DNA of 64,000 bases. Source: Bacteroidota bacterium (GTDB lineage Bacteria; Bacteroidota; Bacteroidia; NS11-12g; UBA9320). Location: NCBI GenBank assembly GCA_947468275.1, contig CANIKO010000003.1, positions 62,001-126,000 on the forward strand. Direction: 5' to 3'. The notes beneath the pieces are model-generated. The model had not been told where the DNA came from, did not search any database, and saw only the letters and a list, made by a program, of their open reading frames with translations. This document shows, one piece after another, positions 1 through 9,047 of the stretch (its first letter is position 1; each line of letters starts with the position of its first letter). A program made the position numbers and the translations under genes.

Positions 1-1
1 T

Positions 2-1513
2 TTCAACACCGAAACCATCTTATCGGAACACCTAGGTCCCAGTCATTCCTTTGGGGTGGCAGCTGCTGCCCATAGCGGAATAGGAACCTTGCCGTTGTTG
101 TATTTTGGAACTGAAGCACAAAAGCAAAAGTATCTACCTGATTTGGCCTTAGGTAAAATTAAGGCTGCATATTGCCTTACCGAACCTGGAAGTGGAAGCG
201 ATGCTTTAGCCGCCAAAACTAGAGCCGACCTAACAGAGGATGGTACACATTATTTAATAAATGGCCAAAAAATGTGGATTACCAATGCCGGATTTGCCGA
301 CTTGTTGACCGTGTTTGCTAAAATTAGTGGCGAGCATTTTACAGCATTTTTAATTGATGCCAAAACCCCTGGAATCTCTTTGGGCGAAGAAGAAGAAAAG
401 CTTGGAATTAAAGGGTCTTCTACCCGGCAGATATTTTTTGAGAATGTAAAAATACCGGTTGAAAACCTTTTGGGAGAAGCTGGAAAAGGACATAAAATTG
501 CCTTCAATGTATTGAACATCGGGAGATATAAATTGTGCGCTATGGTAATGGGCGGAGCTAAGGAAGCTACAACTACAGCAGTGAAATACGCCAATGAACG
601 CCATCAGTTTGGCGCACCCATTTCCAGTTTTGGAGCTATTAAACATAAAATTGGTGAAATGGCGGTTCGGGTTTTTGCAGCCGAATCGGCTACTTACCGC
701 ACTTCAGCTTTGATAAATACTAAAATTCTTGATTTGGTATCTGAGGGAAAAGACAAGGTTTCAGCTAAGTTGGAAGCTGCCGAAGAATATGGGATTGAAT
801 GTGCCATTTTAAAAATATTAGGTTCTGAAGTTTTGGATTATGTGGTGGACGAAGCCTTACAGATATTTGGCGGTTACGGATACAGTGAGGATTACCCCAT
901 AGCCCGTTATTACCGCGACAGCCGTATAAACAGGATTTTTGAAGGAACCAATGAAATTAATAGAATGCTGACTGTGGGGATGATGTTGAAACGCACCATG
1001 AAAGGCCAATTGGATTTGATGGGTCCAGCTCTAGCCATTACGAAGGAGCTTACTAGTATTCCTGATTTTGGTGATGAACCAGAAGGTTATTTGGCCAAAG
1101 AAAAGAAAGCCTTAGCGCAATCTAAAAAAGCAATACTGATGGTGGCAGGAGCGGCCGTTCAAAAATTTATGATGGACTTTGAAAAGGAACAAGAAATAAT
1201 GATGAACCTAGCGGATATGCTTATAGACTTATATGCTGCTGAAAGCACCATCCTACGTGTAGAAAAACTCCACAACTTGAAACCTGAAAGTTCCGAGTTG
1301 TTTGAAAATATTGCTAAATGCTTTATGAGCGATGCACTTGAACGCATTAATCTGAGTGGAAAACATGCAGTTACCGCATTTGCTGAAGGGGATGAATTGC
1401 GCATGATGCTTTTAGGATTGAAACGCTTTACAAAATATGAACCGATTAATACCACTGCCGTTCGCAGGGATGTAGCAAATTATATTATAGCTGCGGGTGG
1501 GTATAATTTGTAA
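2..1513 (+). CDS. Acyl-CoA dehydrogenase, 5' end outside the window
   Basis: Flavin enzyme that introduces a trans-2,3 double bond into acyl-CoA in beta-oxidation or a related pathway. The reading frame is open from base 2, so the GTG at 56 is not the real start and the N-terminal helical domain is partly missing. The segment TEPGSGSDA and the following beta-domain (W-I-T-N-A-G) are typical of the FAD- and substrate-binding region. FEGTNEINR near residue 300 carries the conserved glutamate of the C-terminal domain. About 180 further residues follow, which fits the longer (about 600-residue) type found in Bacteroidota rather than the 380-residue mitochondrial type. Family assignment is secure; acyl chain-length specificity cannot be read. 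Confidence 0.93.
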   Translation, partial: FNTETILSEHLGPSHSFGVAAAAHSGIGTLPLLYFGTEAQKQKYLPDLALGKIKAAYCLTEPGSGSDALAAKTRADLTEDGTHYLINGQKMWITNAGFADLLTVFAKISGEHFTAFLIDAKTPGISLGEEEEKLGIKGSSTRQIFFENVKIPVENLLGEAGKGHKIAFNVLNIGRYKLCAMVMGGAKEATTTAVKYANERHQFGAPISSFGAIKHKIGEMAVRVFAAESATYRTSALINTKILDLVSEGKDKVSAKLEAAEEYGIECAILKILGSEVLDYVVDEALQIFGGYGYSEDYPIARYYRDSRINRIFEGTNEINRMLTVGMMLKRTMKGQLDLMGPALAITKELTSIPDFGDEPEGYLAKEKKALAQSKKAILMVAGAAVQKFMMDFEKEQEIMMNLADMLIDLYAAESTILRVEKLHNLKPESSELFENIAKCFMSDALERINLSGKHAVTAFAEGDELRMMLLGLKRFTKYEPINTTAVRRDVANYIIAAGGYNL

Positions 1514-1692
1514 TTGTTTGGTTTGGAGATTTAAAAATTTGGAGATTTGGGAATGTCTCGGTCGAAAAGTCCCCCTTGTGTGGTAGGTTGAGAAATAGGT
1601 TAGAGGATGTTTTTGAGAATGATTTGTCACTAGGACCCGCTAATCCATGCGCTATTACGAGGGGAGCGATATCGTTTGAGGTAGCTTTTCAA

Positions 1693-3150
1693 TTACCTGG
1701 CGATGATTATTTTCTTATCATAAACTGTTTGATTACCCGAAGTCATTCGAATAAAATATATTCCTTCACTAAAATGTGAAATGTCAAGTGTCGATGTCCT
1801 ATTATTTTTAAAGGTTTCCTGTTCAAAAACTTGCTGACCAAAAGTGTTAAATATTTTAAAATCAATCTGTTTGCCATTGTTTTCATCAATTGTAATCGTC
1901 AGTTTTTCACTGGATGGATTTGGAGAAATACGTATACCATTTTCATTTTTGTAGTCAAAAACACTCGTTTTAAGTGGTTGTGATTTGAAATGCATTTCAT
2001 CAATTTTTAAACTTGAACCTTTAAATGACAACAAACTATCCTGCCAAATGGAAGATTGTGCACTTACAATTACGGTATCAGGAATTTGCCCAATATTGAA
2101 AGGGATTTCCTTATATTGATAGTTTGGTGAAGCAAGAAGATTTATACCTGTTCCCCAAATATTATTACCGTTCTTTTTGAAACTTAAATTTACCTCAGCC
2201 TTATCGCTACTTGAGGGAGCATACTTATACCAAAACGCAAGTGTATCCACCTGATTGGAAAAAGGATAACCGCCTTGTTCACAATTATTATTGCAATTAT
2301 TTTTATACCAACCAGTTGAAATTCGTCCACCTTGTGCCTTAGGATTATTATAGCGTTCTCCAATATAGGTTATTAATTCTATGGCATTATTGCCCCCTTT
2401 TGCATCGGTTGTTTTATAAGCTCCTCCTGTTGCATTTCTGTTATCTCCTTCAGTATACCAATTACTTGGGTTGTCAATTGTTGTGCTTTTCCATGTTTCA
2501 AAATCACCATTGAACAATGTAGGTTGGCTAGTTACGCCTGTAAATGAAATACTGTCTAACTTCAACATACTGCCATTTCGCATTCGGCTATTAAAGTTGC
2601 TAGATCCCGCCCCAAATATTATCGAATCTGGGATCTGCGCAAGTGAAGGACTAAATAGGACTAAAAATGGGGTGTAAGTGCTGTGCGTACCATAAAAGTA
2701 AAATCCATATTGTCCAATCATAATACCTGATTTGTAGAAAAACGCAAGAATGAAACCCGTATCAGGAGCAGCAATGGCTGATTTATAATATCCGCGCATA
2801 CCGCTTGGCTTTTGGTTATAAGCAAAACCCCCGTGCCAAGTTGCAGGATTACTACCCGTCAAATCTACGTTTACAAAGATTCCAGGCATGCTGTCACCAT
2901 TGGATATTTGAGTGGTCATTTGAACTGCATAGTTTCCGTGATAGGCATCGGTTGACTTAATTACATTAAAAGGTAATTTTTTTCTAAGTGCATCTGTATT
3001 TGAACAATAAGCATAATTCTGAGGAATTTCATAAGTTTTGAAGGTCCATATTTCAAAATTTCCGTTTGGAAGGGATGGAGTTTGTGCATTACTATTTAAG
3101 GCCATTGTGCCAGCTAATGCAAGATTTAAAAGTAATTTATTAGGTTTCAT
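1693..3150 (-). CDS. Secreted T9SS cargo protein with two repeated carbohydrate-binding-like domains
   Basis: An N-terminal signal peptide (about residues 1-22, ending NSNAQ) is followed by two related modules. Each begins with a Gly-Asn/Asp-Phe-Glu-x-Trp pattern: NGNFEIWTF near residue 28 and NGDFETWKS near residue 215. Both have a jelly-roll-like composition, rich in Tyr, Trp, Gly and Asn. The last 75 residues, from ISPNPSSEKL to the end, form a T9SS type A sorting domain, so the protein should be exported through the outer membrane and surface-attached or released. The internal duplication suggests a ligand-binding surface protein, possibly related to the PCMD-type modules of Bacteroidota. 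No catalytic motif is visible and the substrate is unknown. Confidence 0.8.
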   Translation of the reverse strand: MKPNKLLLNLALAGTMALNSNAQTPSLPNGNFEIWTFKTYEIPQNYAYCSNTDALRKKLPFNVIKSTDAYHGNYAVQMTTQISNGDSMPGIFVNVDLTGSNPATWHGGFAYNQKPSGMRGYYKSAIAAPDTGFILAFFYKSGIMIGQYGFYFYGTHSTYTPFLVLFSPSLAQIPDSIIFGAGSSNFNSRMRNGSMLKLDSISFTGVTSQPTLFNGDFETWKSTTIDNPSNWYTEGDNRNATGGAYKTTDAKGGNNAIELITYIGERYNNPKAQGGRISTGWYKNNCNNNCEQGGYPFSNQVDTLAFWYKYAPSSSDKAEVNLSFKKNGNNIWGTGINLLASPNYQYKEIPFNIGQIPDTVIVSAQSSIWQDSLLSFKGSSLKIDEMHFKSQPLKTSVFDYKNENGIRISPNPSSEKLTITIDENNGKQIDFKIFNTFGQQVFEQETFKNNRTSTLDISHFSEGIYFIRMTSGNQTVYDKKIIIAR

Positions 3151-3584
3151 TTTCTTTTGTTAGTGTTTATAGTGCCTACCATGCACTTTTTATATAGTCA
3201 ATTGAGTTAAAAAGCTGCGACCATTATTTTTGAAAATATCACATCATTTTAACTTAGCAATACAACATTCAAACATTCTAAGTTTTAACCGTTGCTATTC
3301 TGTAATACTTTTATGTTTACTAGGTTTACATTTTGTAATTCTATGGTGCAAACTTGATGAAAAAAAAACCTACGGTTTTGACAGAAGTCACTAAAAGAGA
3401 TGATGTTAGTCATTTCGGAAGTATGCGTTAGGTTGGCTCCGGCAATCGCATTTTTTATCGGTTGGTGTCCCACCAAACAAAAGTAAAATCTGTTTCTATG
3501 GGTGCAACCTCGGCCGAGAACTCCATCAACAAAAAAGGCTTCCAACAATTGTTGAAAGCCTTTTATTATAAATTAGATATTAGT
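3151..3584. other. Gene-free interval between two minus-strand T9SS genes
   Basis: This 434-base stretch holds the upstream region of the gene ending at 1693 and the terminator of the gene starting at 4661. The 87-codon minus-strand frame at 3285-3548 has no signal peptide, no recognisable domain and runs through the terminator hairpin, so it is not taken as a gene. No exact TAnnTTTG box was found just upstream of 3150. Nothing else recognisable is seen here. Confidence 0.6.
3531..3564 (-). terminator. Rho-independent terminator of the 358-residue T9SS gene
   Basis: A hairpin with arms AAAGGCTT/AAGCCTTT around CAACAATTG is followed on the minus strand by a run of six T. It lies 21 bases beyond the stop codon at 3585 of the minus-strand gene, where a terminator is expected. 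Confidence 0.75.
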
Positions 3585-4661
3585 TTATTGTGCTTCGAGT
3601 TTTACAAATTTCTGAACTACTACTTGATCACCAAAAATGAAATGGAGGTAATATACTCCGGCTGGCATGGTGTGTTTTAAACCCCCTATTTCACCACTGT
3701 GAAAACCTTCGGATTGTGGTTGGTTTTTGGCTATCTGCTCAGTGTATTTACCTGTAATATCATAAAGCGAGATAGTAACAGGCATATCGTTTTTCAGGAA
3801 ATAGGTATAGTTGATTTTTTCACTGAAAGGATTTGGGAATAAATTAACAGATACATTATTATTAACAGTTTGCTTAATAGTAGTGCCTGAATTTTCTGGA
3901 CCTGTATTTTTTGTAGTAATATTTAACTGCGGAGTAAACACAAGTGCAGTTTTAATAACTTCCGTTGTATTACTATTAAGGTAAGTATTTTCAACAATAC
4001 TAATAGTTAAAACGGGGTATCTGTAGCCATTAGCATACCAGGCATATTTAACAATATTTACATTTACCTCACCGCATCGGTTAATTTGAATTCCTTTTTT
4101 TACCGATTTAATCCGCATCACATTATCAAAAATCAGGTTTGGCAGAATGAGGGTTCCGTATGCATCAGCTGTTACAGTGTTATCTCCTGTAAATTCAATT
4201 TTATAATCATTATTGAAAAGTGCAACTCCTTGAAAATGATCGGTAAACTGATCGCCATAAGAAAATGGATATTTCATTTTTAACACAGGATTAGAATATA
4301 CCATTGACATATTTTTTATTGTGTTTACATAACCCAACTCTTCTAATGTATTGTCTTTAGAGCTCATAAGGTAATTGTAGCCATCATCTAAAATAGACAG
4401 ATTAGAGTTTTCAATACCTTCAGGCTTTTGAGCTAAAGCATACTGATAGGATGTTTCAGGATTTTTGTTAGTAAATTGGAGGTTTGTAAAATTCCAAACT
4501 TGATTTGGTCCATTAGTACCTGGTTCTACAAATTGAATTTCGTGGTAGGTGCACGATTCACCCATAATAAGGGCGTTGTTCTGGTGAGTCAAAGTGGCTT
4601 GTGCATATACACCCATTGACACAAGGGATAAAATTGTTGTAGAAAATAAATTTCGCATCAT
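3585..4661 (-). CDS. Secreted T9SS cargo protein of unknown function
   Basis: 358 residues. An N-terminal signal peptide ends about residue 21 (VYAQ). The middle (about 22-270) is rich in Asn, Thr and Tyr with no family I recognise. The C-terminus from LFPNPFSEKI onward (about 275-358) is a T9SS type A sorting domain with the usual GVYYLHF strand, so the protein should be delivered to the cell surface. The gene has its own terminator and a -7 box (plus-strand complement CAAATATA, 4715-4722), so it is probably monocistronic. It lies next to another T9SS cargo gene in the same direction, but the two bodies are not obviously related. Confidence 0.78.
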   Translation of the reverse strand: MMRNLFSTTILSLVSMGVYAQATLTHQNNALIMGESCTYHEIQFVEPGTNGPNQVWNFTNLQFTNKNPETSYQYALAQKPEGIENSNLSILDDGYNYLMSSKDNTLEELGYVNTIKNMSMVYSNPVLKMKYPFSYGDQFTDHFQGVALFNNDYKIEFTGDNTVTADAYGTLILPNLIFDNVMRIKSVKKGIQINRCGEVNVNIVKYAWYANGYRYPVLTISIVENTYLNSNTTEVIKTALVFTPQLNITTKNTGPENSGTTIKQTVNNNVSVNLFPNPFSEKINYTYFLKNDMPVTISLYDITGKYTEQIAKNQPQSEGFHSGEIGGLKHTMPAGVYYLHFIFGDQVVVQKFVKLEAQ

Positions 4662-4714
4662 TATTTAGTTATCAGATGCAATAATAAACTATAATCAAAG
4701 GATTTTATTGACTA

Positions 4715-4722
4715 CAAATATA
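4715..4722 (-). promoter_or_regulatory. Putative -7 box for the gene starting at 4661
   Basis: Read on the minus strand this is TATATTTG, an exact match to the Bacteroidota TAnnTTTG element, and predicts a leader of roughly 50 bases. No TTTG -33 element is visible at the expected spacing. Confidence 0.4.
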
Positions 4723-4942
4723 AAAATTGAAAAAGAAATCCCCATGTTTTCCAAAGTTTGTTTTGTGCTTGATACATCCCTTGTAAAGAGTATACTAAAA
4801 TAATCTCACTGAAATAGCCTATCTTCGCAGAATAAATACCATTTTTATTCTTTACATTAATTATACTTCTCCTTTTTTGCTACCGCTCTTTCAGGATTTT
4901 AGTTTCACTTACAGCGGTAACAAAACAAACAATTAACAATAC

Positions 4943-6199
4943 ATGTCATTTCAAAATTTAAAGCTTATTGAGCCCATATTAAATGCGCTTAAAACCGAAG
5001 GTTACACCACCCCAACTCCTATTCAGCAGCAATCCATTCCAATTATATTAGATGGAAATGACTTACTTGGATGTGCCCAAACTGGTACGGGGAAAACAGC
5101 GGCATTTGCTATTCCTATTTTACAATTACTAAAATCCCGTCAAGACCTTCATGGTCCTCGAAAAATTAAATCATTAATTCTTACCCCAACGCGGGAACTG
5201 GCAATTCAAATTGATGAAAGTTTTGCAGCCTATGGCAAGCATTGCGGATTGAATCATCTCGTGGTTTTTGGTGGGGTTTCACAATTACCTCAAACTAATG
5301 CATTGAGACGAGGTATTGAAATATTAGTTGCTACTCCAGGTCGTTTGCTCGATTTGATGAATCAGGGATTTATTGATTTACGAAATCTTGAAATTTTAGT
5401 ATTGGATGAAGCTGACCGAATGTTGGACATGGGCTTTATCAATGATGTAAAAAAAATCATTGCAAAAATTCCATCCAAACGTCAAACACTTTTCTTTTCT
5501 GCCACCATGCCGGCAGAAATTCAGAAGTTGGCTAATACTATATTACAAAATCCTCAAAAAGTAGAAGTTTCCCCAGTTTCATCCACCGCTAATACTGTGG
5601 AACAAGGGGTATATTTGGTTGAAAAAAGCGATAAAAAAGCATTGCTTAATCATTTGTTGCAAGATAAAGCCATAAAGTCTGCCTTGGTTTTTACACGGAC
5701 CAAGCACGGTGCCGATAAAGTGGTAAAAGATTTGGCCAAAGCAGGAATTCAAGCTGAAGCCATTCATGGAAACAAATCGCAAAACGCTAGACAGCGGGCA
5801 TTAACCAATTTTAAAAGTGGTGCCACACGCGTTTTGATAGCCACGGATATTGCAGCTCGTGGAATTGATGTGGAAGATTTGTCGCACGTTATTAATTACG
5901 AATTGCCGAATATTCCTGAAACATATGTTCACCGAATTGGCCGTACTGGCCGTGCGGGTGCAAGTGGAATTGCTCTGTCATTTTGCGATGATGAGGAAAA
6001 GGAATATTTAAGAGATATTAATAAATTGATAGGTAAAAATGTACCAATAGTGCCTGAGCATCCTTACCAAATGAGAAATACCTCTATTGAAAAAGTACCA
6101 AATCAACCTGGAGATAACAACAAAAAAGGGCACTCAAAACCCAATTCTGACCGTGGTTCTGGCCAATGGAGAAATGGACGAGGAAGAGGTAAAGGATAA
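4943..6199 (+). CDS. rhlE: DEAD-box ATP-dependent RNA helicase, RhlE-like
   Basis: All superfamily-2 DEAD motifs are present in order: Q motif [10 protein letters not shown], Walker A AQTGTGKT, Ia [17 protein letters not shown], Walker B DEAD in [16 protein letters not shown] in FFSATMP, motif [12 protein letters not shown] and motif [12 protein letters not shown]. The two RecA folds span about residues 1-210 and 220-370. They are followed by a short basic Gly/Arg-rich tail ([15 protein letters not shown]) that usually binds RNA non-specifically. The length of 418 residues and the short tail fit RhlE-type helicases in ribosome assembly or RNA decay. It differs from the longer DEAD protein at 36416, which has an extra RNA-binding domain. 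Confidence 0.93.
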   Translation: MSFQNLKLIEPILNALKTEGYTTPTPIQQQSIPIILDGNDLLGCAQTGTGKTAAFAIPILQLLKSRQDLHGPRKIKSLILTPTRELAIQIDESFAAYGKHCGLNHLVVFGGVSQLPQTNALRRGIEILVATPGRLLDLMNQGFIDLRNLEILVLDEADRMLDMGFINDVKKIIAKIPSKRQTLFFSATMPAEIQKLANTILQNPQKVEVSPVSSTANTVEQGVYLVEKSDKKALLNHLLQDKAIKSALVFTRTKHGADKVVKDLAKAGIQAEAIHGNKSQNARQRALTNFKSGATRVLIATDIAARGIDVEDLSHVINYELPNIPETYVHRIGRTGRAGASGIALSFCDDEEKEYLRDINKLIGKNVPIVPEHPYQMRNTSIEKVPNQPGDNNKKGHSKPNSDRGSGQWRNGRGRGKG

Positions 6200-6205
6200 A
6201 TTTAA

Positions 6206-6340
6206 AATCCCCCTACCCCCTTGTTAACGGAAAATTGGATGGACTTCGAATATTTTTTTTCAGATATTTTTTCGGATTAATAAGTATTACCTGCAATATA
6301 TCGGGTGAAATTACCCCTTTGTAAAGGGGGCAGGGGGATT
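6206..6340. repeat. C-rich/G-rich inverted repeat element between rhlE and serS
   Basis: The left arm at 6206-6222 (AATCCCCCTACCCCCTT) pairs with the right arm at 6324-6340 (AAGGGGGCAGGGGGATT), with one mismatch over 17 bases. A second, inner hairpin CCCCTTT-GT-AAAGGGG lies at 6314-6329 and shares the right arm. The two structures are mutually exclusive. The layout resembles a small non-coding palindromic element; it may also act as a terminator for the helicase gene, but there is no T-run. Confidence 0.65.
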
Positions 6341-6356
6341 AGTTTCTCAAAATACT

Positions 6357-6364
6357 TATTTTTG
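6357..6364 (+). promoter_or_regulatory. -7 box of serS, abutting the start codon
   Basis: TATTTTTG matches TAnnTTTG exactly and is only four bases from the serS ATG at 6369, so transcription would begin at or next to the start codon. Confidence 0.6.
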
Positions 6365-6368
6365 CAAC

Positions 6369-7640
6369 ATGTTACAAGTAGCCTTTCTACGTGAAAATAC
6401 ACAGGAAGCCATCGATCGATTGGCGATAAGAAATATAGATGCTAAAGCGATTATCAACCAAGTTTTAGTGATTGATGATAAGCGTCGTCAAAACCAATTA
6501 GATTTAGAAACCTTATTGGCTGAAGGAAATAGTATTTCAAAAGAAATTGGAGAGCTTTTTAAATCTGGAAAACCAACTGAAGCTACTCCTCTAAAGGTGC
6601 GCACTGCCGAAATTAAGGAACAATCTAAAAAACTAGAGGATGCCTTAAGTTTGGATGAAGAAGAATTAAAAAATCTTTTATTAACACTTCCAAATACGCC
6701 ATCAAATAAAGTTCCAAAAGGTAAAACACCCGAAGATAACGAAGTTGTTTTTAGTCATGGTCAGGAGCCTAACTATACCTTTGAAGCCTTGCCTCATTGG
6801 GAGTTGGCCAAGAAATATGACTTAATAGATTTTGAACTAGGAGTTAAAATTACAGGGGCTGGTTTCCCCGTTTACAAAGGCAAAGGAGCTAGATTGCAAC
6901 GCGCATTAATTAACTTTTTTCTAGATCAAGCTTTGGCAGAAGGTTACATAGAAATTCAACCCCCGATTATGGTTAATGAAGATTCGGCCTATGCCACAGG
7001 ACAATTGCCAGATAAAGAAGGTCAGATGTATCATGCTAAGGTTGATAATTTCTTTATGATACCAACAGCCGAAGTTCCTATCACCAATATTTATCGCGAT
7101 GTAATTTTAAAGGATGCCGATTTTCCCGTTAAAAATGTTGGCTACACACCGTGTTTCCGCCGCGAAGCGGGGAGTTATGGAAAGGACGTTCGCGGTTTAA
7201 ATCGTTTACATCAATTTGATAAAGTTGAAGTTATTCAATTAGCACATCCCGATAAATCATATGATGTACTTGAAGAAATGCAACAATATGTTCAAGGGTT
7301 ACTTCAGAAATTAGGTTTACAGTACAGGGTATTAAGGCTTTGTGGTGGTGATATGGGGTTTACAAGTGCAATGACCTACGACATGGAGGTATATAGCGCT
7401 GCGCAACAAAAATGGTTAGAAGTTAGCTCTGTCTCAAATTTTGAAGGATTTCAAAGTAATCGTTTGAAATTGAGATTTAAAGACGGAACTGGGAAAACTC
7501 GTTTGGCTCATACCCTGAATGGGAGCGCTTTGGCCTTGCCAAGAATTGTAGCATCTTTGCTTGAAAACTATCAAACTGCTGACGGAATTGAAATGCCAAA
7601 AGTTTTGGTTCCTTATTTAGGATTTGATAGAATAGCTTAG
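6369..7640 (+). CDS. serS: Seryl-tRNA synthetase
   Basis: Class II aminoacyl-tRNA synthetase that charges tRNA-Ser (and tRNA-Sec where present) with serine. Residues about 1-105 form the long antiparallel coiled-coil arm that grips the tRNA extra arm. The catalytic domain follows, with motif 2 FRREAGSYGKDVRGLNRLHQF (Arg residues binding ATP) and motif 3 around NGSALALPRIVASLLENYQ. At 423 residues the length is normal. The ATG at 6369 begins at the conserved N-terminus (MLQVAFLREN). The promoter box lies just four bases upstream, so no ribosome binding site can exist on its mRNA if that box is used. Confidence 0.97.
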   Translation: MLQVAFLRENTQEAIDRLAIRNIDAKAIINQVLVIDDKRRQNQLDLETLLAEGNSISKEIGELFKSGKPTEATPLKVRTAEIKEQSKKLEDALSLDEEELKNLLLTLPNTPSNKVPKGKTPEDNEVVFSHGQEPNYTFEALPHWELAKKYDLIDFELGVKITGAGFPVYKGKGARLQRALINFFLDQALAEGYIEIQPPIMVNEDSAYATGQLPDKEGQMYHAKVDNFFMIPTAEVPITNIYRDVILKDADFPVKNVGYTPCFRREAGSYGKDVRGLNRLHQFDKVEVIQLAHPDKSYDVLEEMQQYVQGLLQKLGLQYRVLRLCGGDMGFTSAMTYDMEVYSAAQQKWLEVSSVSNFEGFQSNRLKLRFKDGTGKTRLAHTLNGSALALPRIVASLLENYQTADGIEMPKVLVPYLGFDRIA

Positions 7641-7680
7641 AAGATTCAATATTTTTTTGGATTTAAGAAATTAGAATTTT

Positions 7681-8208
7681 ATGATTTTAAAAAACGAACC
7701 TTTAAAAAAATGCCCAATACCTTTGAAGGGAGTTAAAGGACTGTTTTTCATTATCCTAAATTTCTTCTTTTTTTATTCAAATGCCCAGTGGCAGCCGCCT
7801 TGTCAGGATACTATGAGGAAGAATACTTATTTTCAGTGCAATGAACCACTTTATGCCCCTGTATGCGGTTGCACAAATAAAACTTATCGTAATCAGTGCG
7901 TTTCTTATAATGTTTTTGGAGTGAATACTATTAAAAATAACGGGGTATGCAAAGACCAGCAATTCGATTTTGATTTTTATCCAAACCCTGCCACAGAGCA
8001 AATAAATTTTGCACTTGAATTTTTTGATCAGGGAAATATGACCCTACAAATTTTTGATACCTATGGTAAGTTGATGTATTTTTCTCATAAAGCATATGTG
8101 CATAGATTTGATGATGTGATAAGTATAGCTGGTTTTAGACCAGGGCTATATTTGGTGACTGTTATAAGTGGAAGTAAATACCTAGCCAAAAAGCTAATTG
8201 TAAAATGA
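7681..8208 (+). CDS. Small secreted Kazal-type domain protein with T9SS sorting domain
   Basis: 175 residues. After a charged N-terminus and a very hydrophobic signal segment (LFFIILNFFFFYSNA, about residues 21-35) comes a six-cysteine module (about residues 38-90). Its PVCG-x(2)-N-x-T-Y-x-N-x-C pattern is the Kazal serine-protease-inhibitor signature. The rest, from FYPNPATEQI (about residue 99), is a T9SS type A sorting domain ending in KKLIVK. Together they predict a surface-displayed or released protease inhibitor or protein-binding module. The stop codon overlaps the next ATG (8205), so translation may be coupled. Inhibitory activity is inferred from the fold only. Confidence 0.8.
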   Translation: MILKNEPLKKCPIPLKGVKGLFFIILNFFFFYSNAQWQPPCQDTMRKNTYFQCNEPLYAPVCGCTNKTYRNQCVSYNVFGVNTIKNNGVCKDQQFDFDFYPNPATEQINFALEFFDQGNMTLQIFDTYGKLMYFSHKAYVHRFDDVISIAGFRPGLYLVTVISGSKYLAKKLIVK

Positions 8209-9047
8209 ACATAAAGTCAATTGATACTGGTTTTTTTAAGTTGGATGGCGGAGCCATGTTCGGGGTTGTTCCTAAAACTATTTGGCAAAACCTGAATCCT
8301 GCCGATGAAAATAATATGTGCAATTGGGCCATGAGATGTCTTTTGGCAGAAGATGGTAATCGACGGATTTTAATAGATACTGGAATTGGGCAAAAGCAAA
8401 GCGAAAAATTTTATGGATATTATTTTCTTAATGGAAATGACAGTTTAGAAAGATCATTGCATAATTCAGGAGTGGATTTTAAAGATATTACAGATGTACT
8501 ATTAACTCATCTACACTTTGATCATTGCGGCGGAGCTGCAAAATGGAACAGCAATCGAGATGGATATTTACCGGCTTTTCCAAATGCAACCTATTGGAGC
8601 CATGAGGAACATTGGCAGCATGCCCTATGCCCTAATGCTCGAGAAAAGCCCTCTTTTTTGAGGGAAAATATTATACCCATTCAGGAATCTGGGCAATTGA
8701 AATTTGTAGGGGATGATTTGAAAATTTCAGAAAATATTTCAGTGATGTTAGCCAATGGACATACCGAAAAAATGATGTGTCCAAAAATTAAAATAGGTGA
8801 TAAAACTTTGGTTTATATGGCCGATATGATCCCGTCGTTGGCCCATATTCCAGTTAATTACGTGATGGGGTATGATATAAGACCTTTGCAAGTGATGGAA
8901 GAAAAGGCTGCATTTTTAAAGGAAGCCGTTGATAATAATTACATCTTATTTTTTGAACATGACAATACCATTGAATGTGCCACACTTGGCGAAACAGACA
9001 AAGGGATTAGAGCAATTCAAAAAGGGAAGCTTTCAGATTTTATTTAA
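8205..9047 (+). CDS. Metallo-beta-lactamase-fold hydrolase
   Basis: The zinc-binding motif HLHFDHCGG (HxHxDH, about residues 105-113) is intact, followed by further metal ligands around NGHTE (about 187) and MADMIPS (about 206); EHD near the C-terminus matches the last loop. The sequence resembles the lactonase-like branch of the MBL superfamily (280 residues), but AHL lactonase, glyoxalase or other hydrolase activity cannot be told apart here. It starts inside the stop codon of the Kazal gene. The order suggests read-through into the GNAT, mobA and fdhD genes. Confidence 0.85.
   Translation: MNIKSIDTGFFKLDGGAMFGVVPKTIWQNLNPADENNMCNWAMRCLLAEDGNRRILIDTGIGQKQSEKFYGYYFLNGNDSLERSLHNSGVDFKDITDVLLTHLHFDHCGGAAKWNSNRDGYLPAFPNATYWSHEEHWQHALCPNAREKPSFLRENIIPIQESGQLKFVGDDLKISENISVMLANGHTEKMMCPKIKIGDKTLVYMADMIPSLAHIPVNYVMGYDIRPLQVMEEKAAFLKEAVDNNYILFFEHDNTIECATLGETDKGIRAIQKGKLSDFI

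Noticed and set aside
56-58. GTG as the start of the acyl-CoA dehydrogenase
   Set aside because: The frame is open upstream to base 2 and the missing N-terminal domain shows the gene is cut by the window edge.
3285-3548. 87-codon minus-strand frame
   Set aside because: No family resemblance, and it overlaps the terminator hairpin at 3531-3564; composition looks non-coding.
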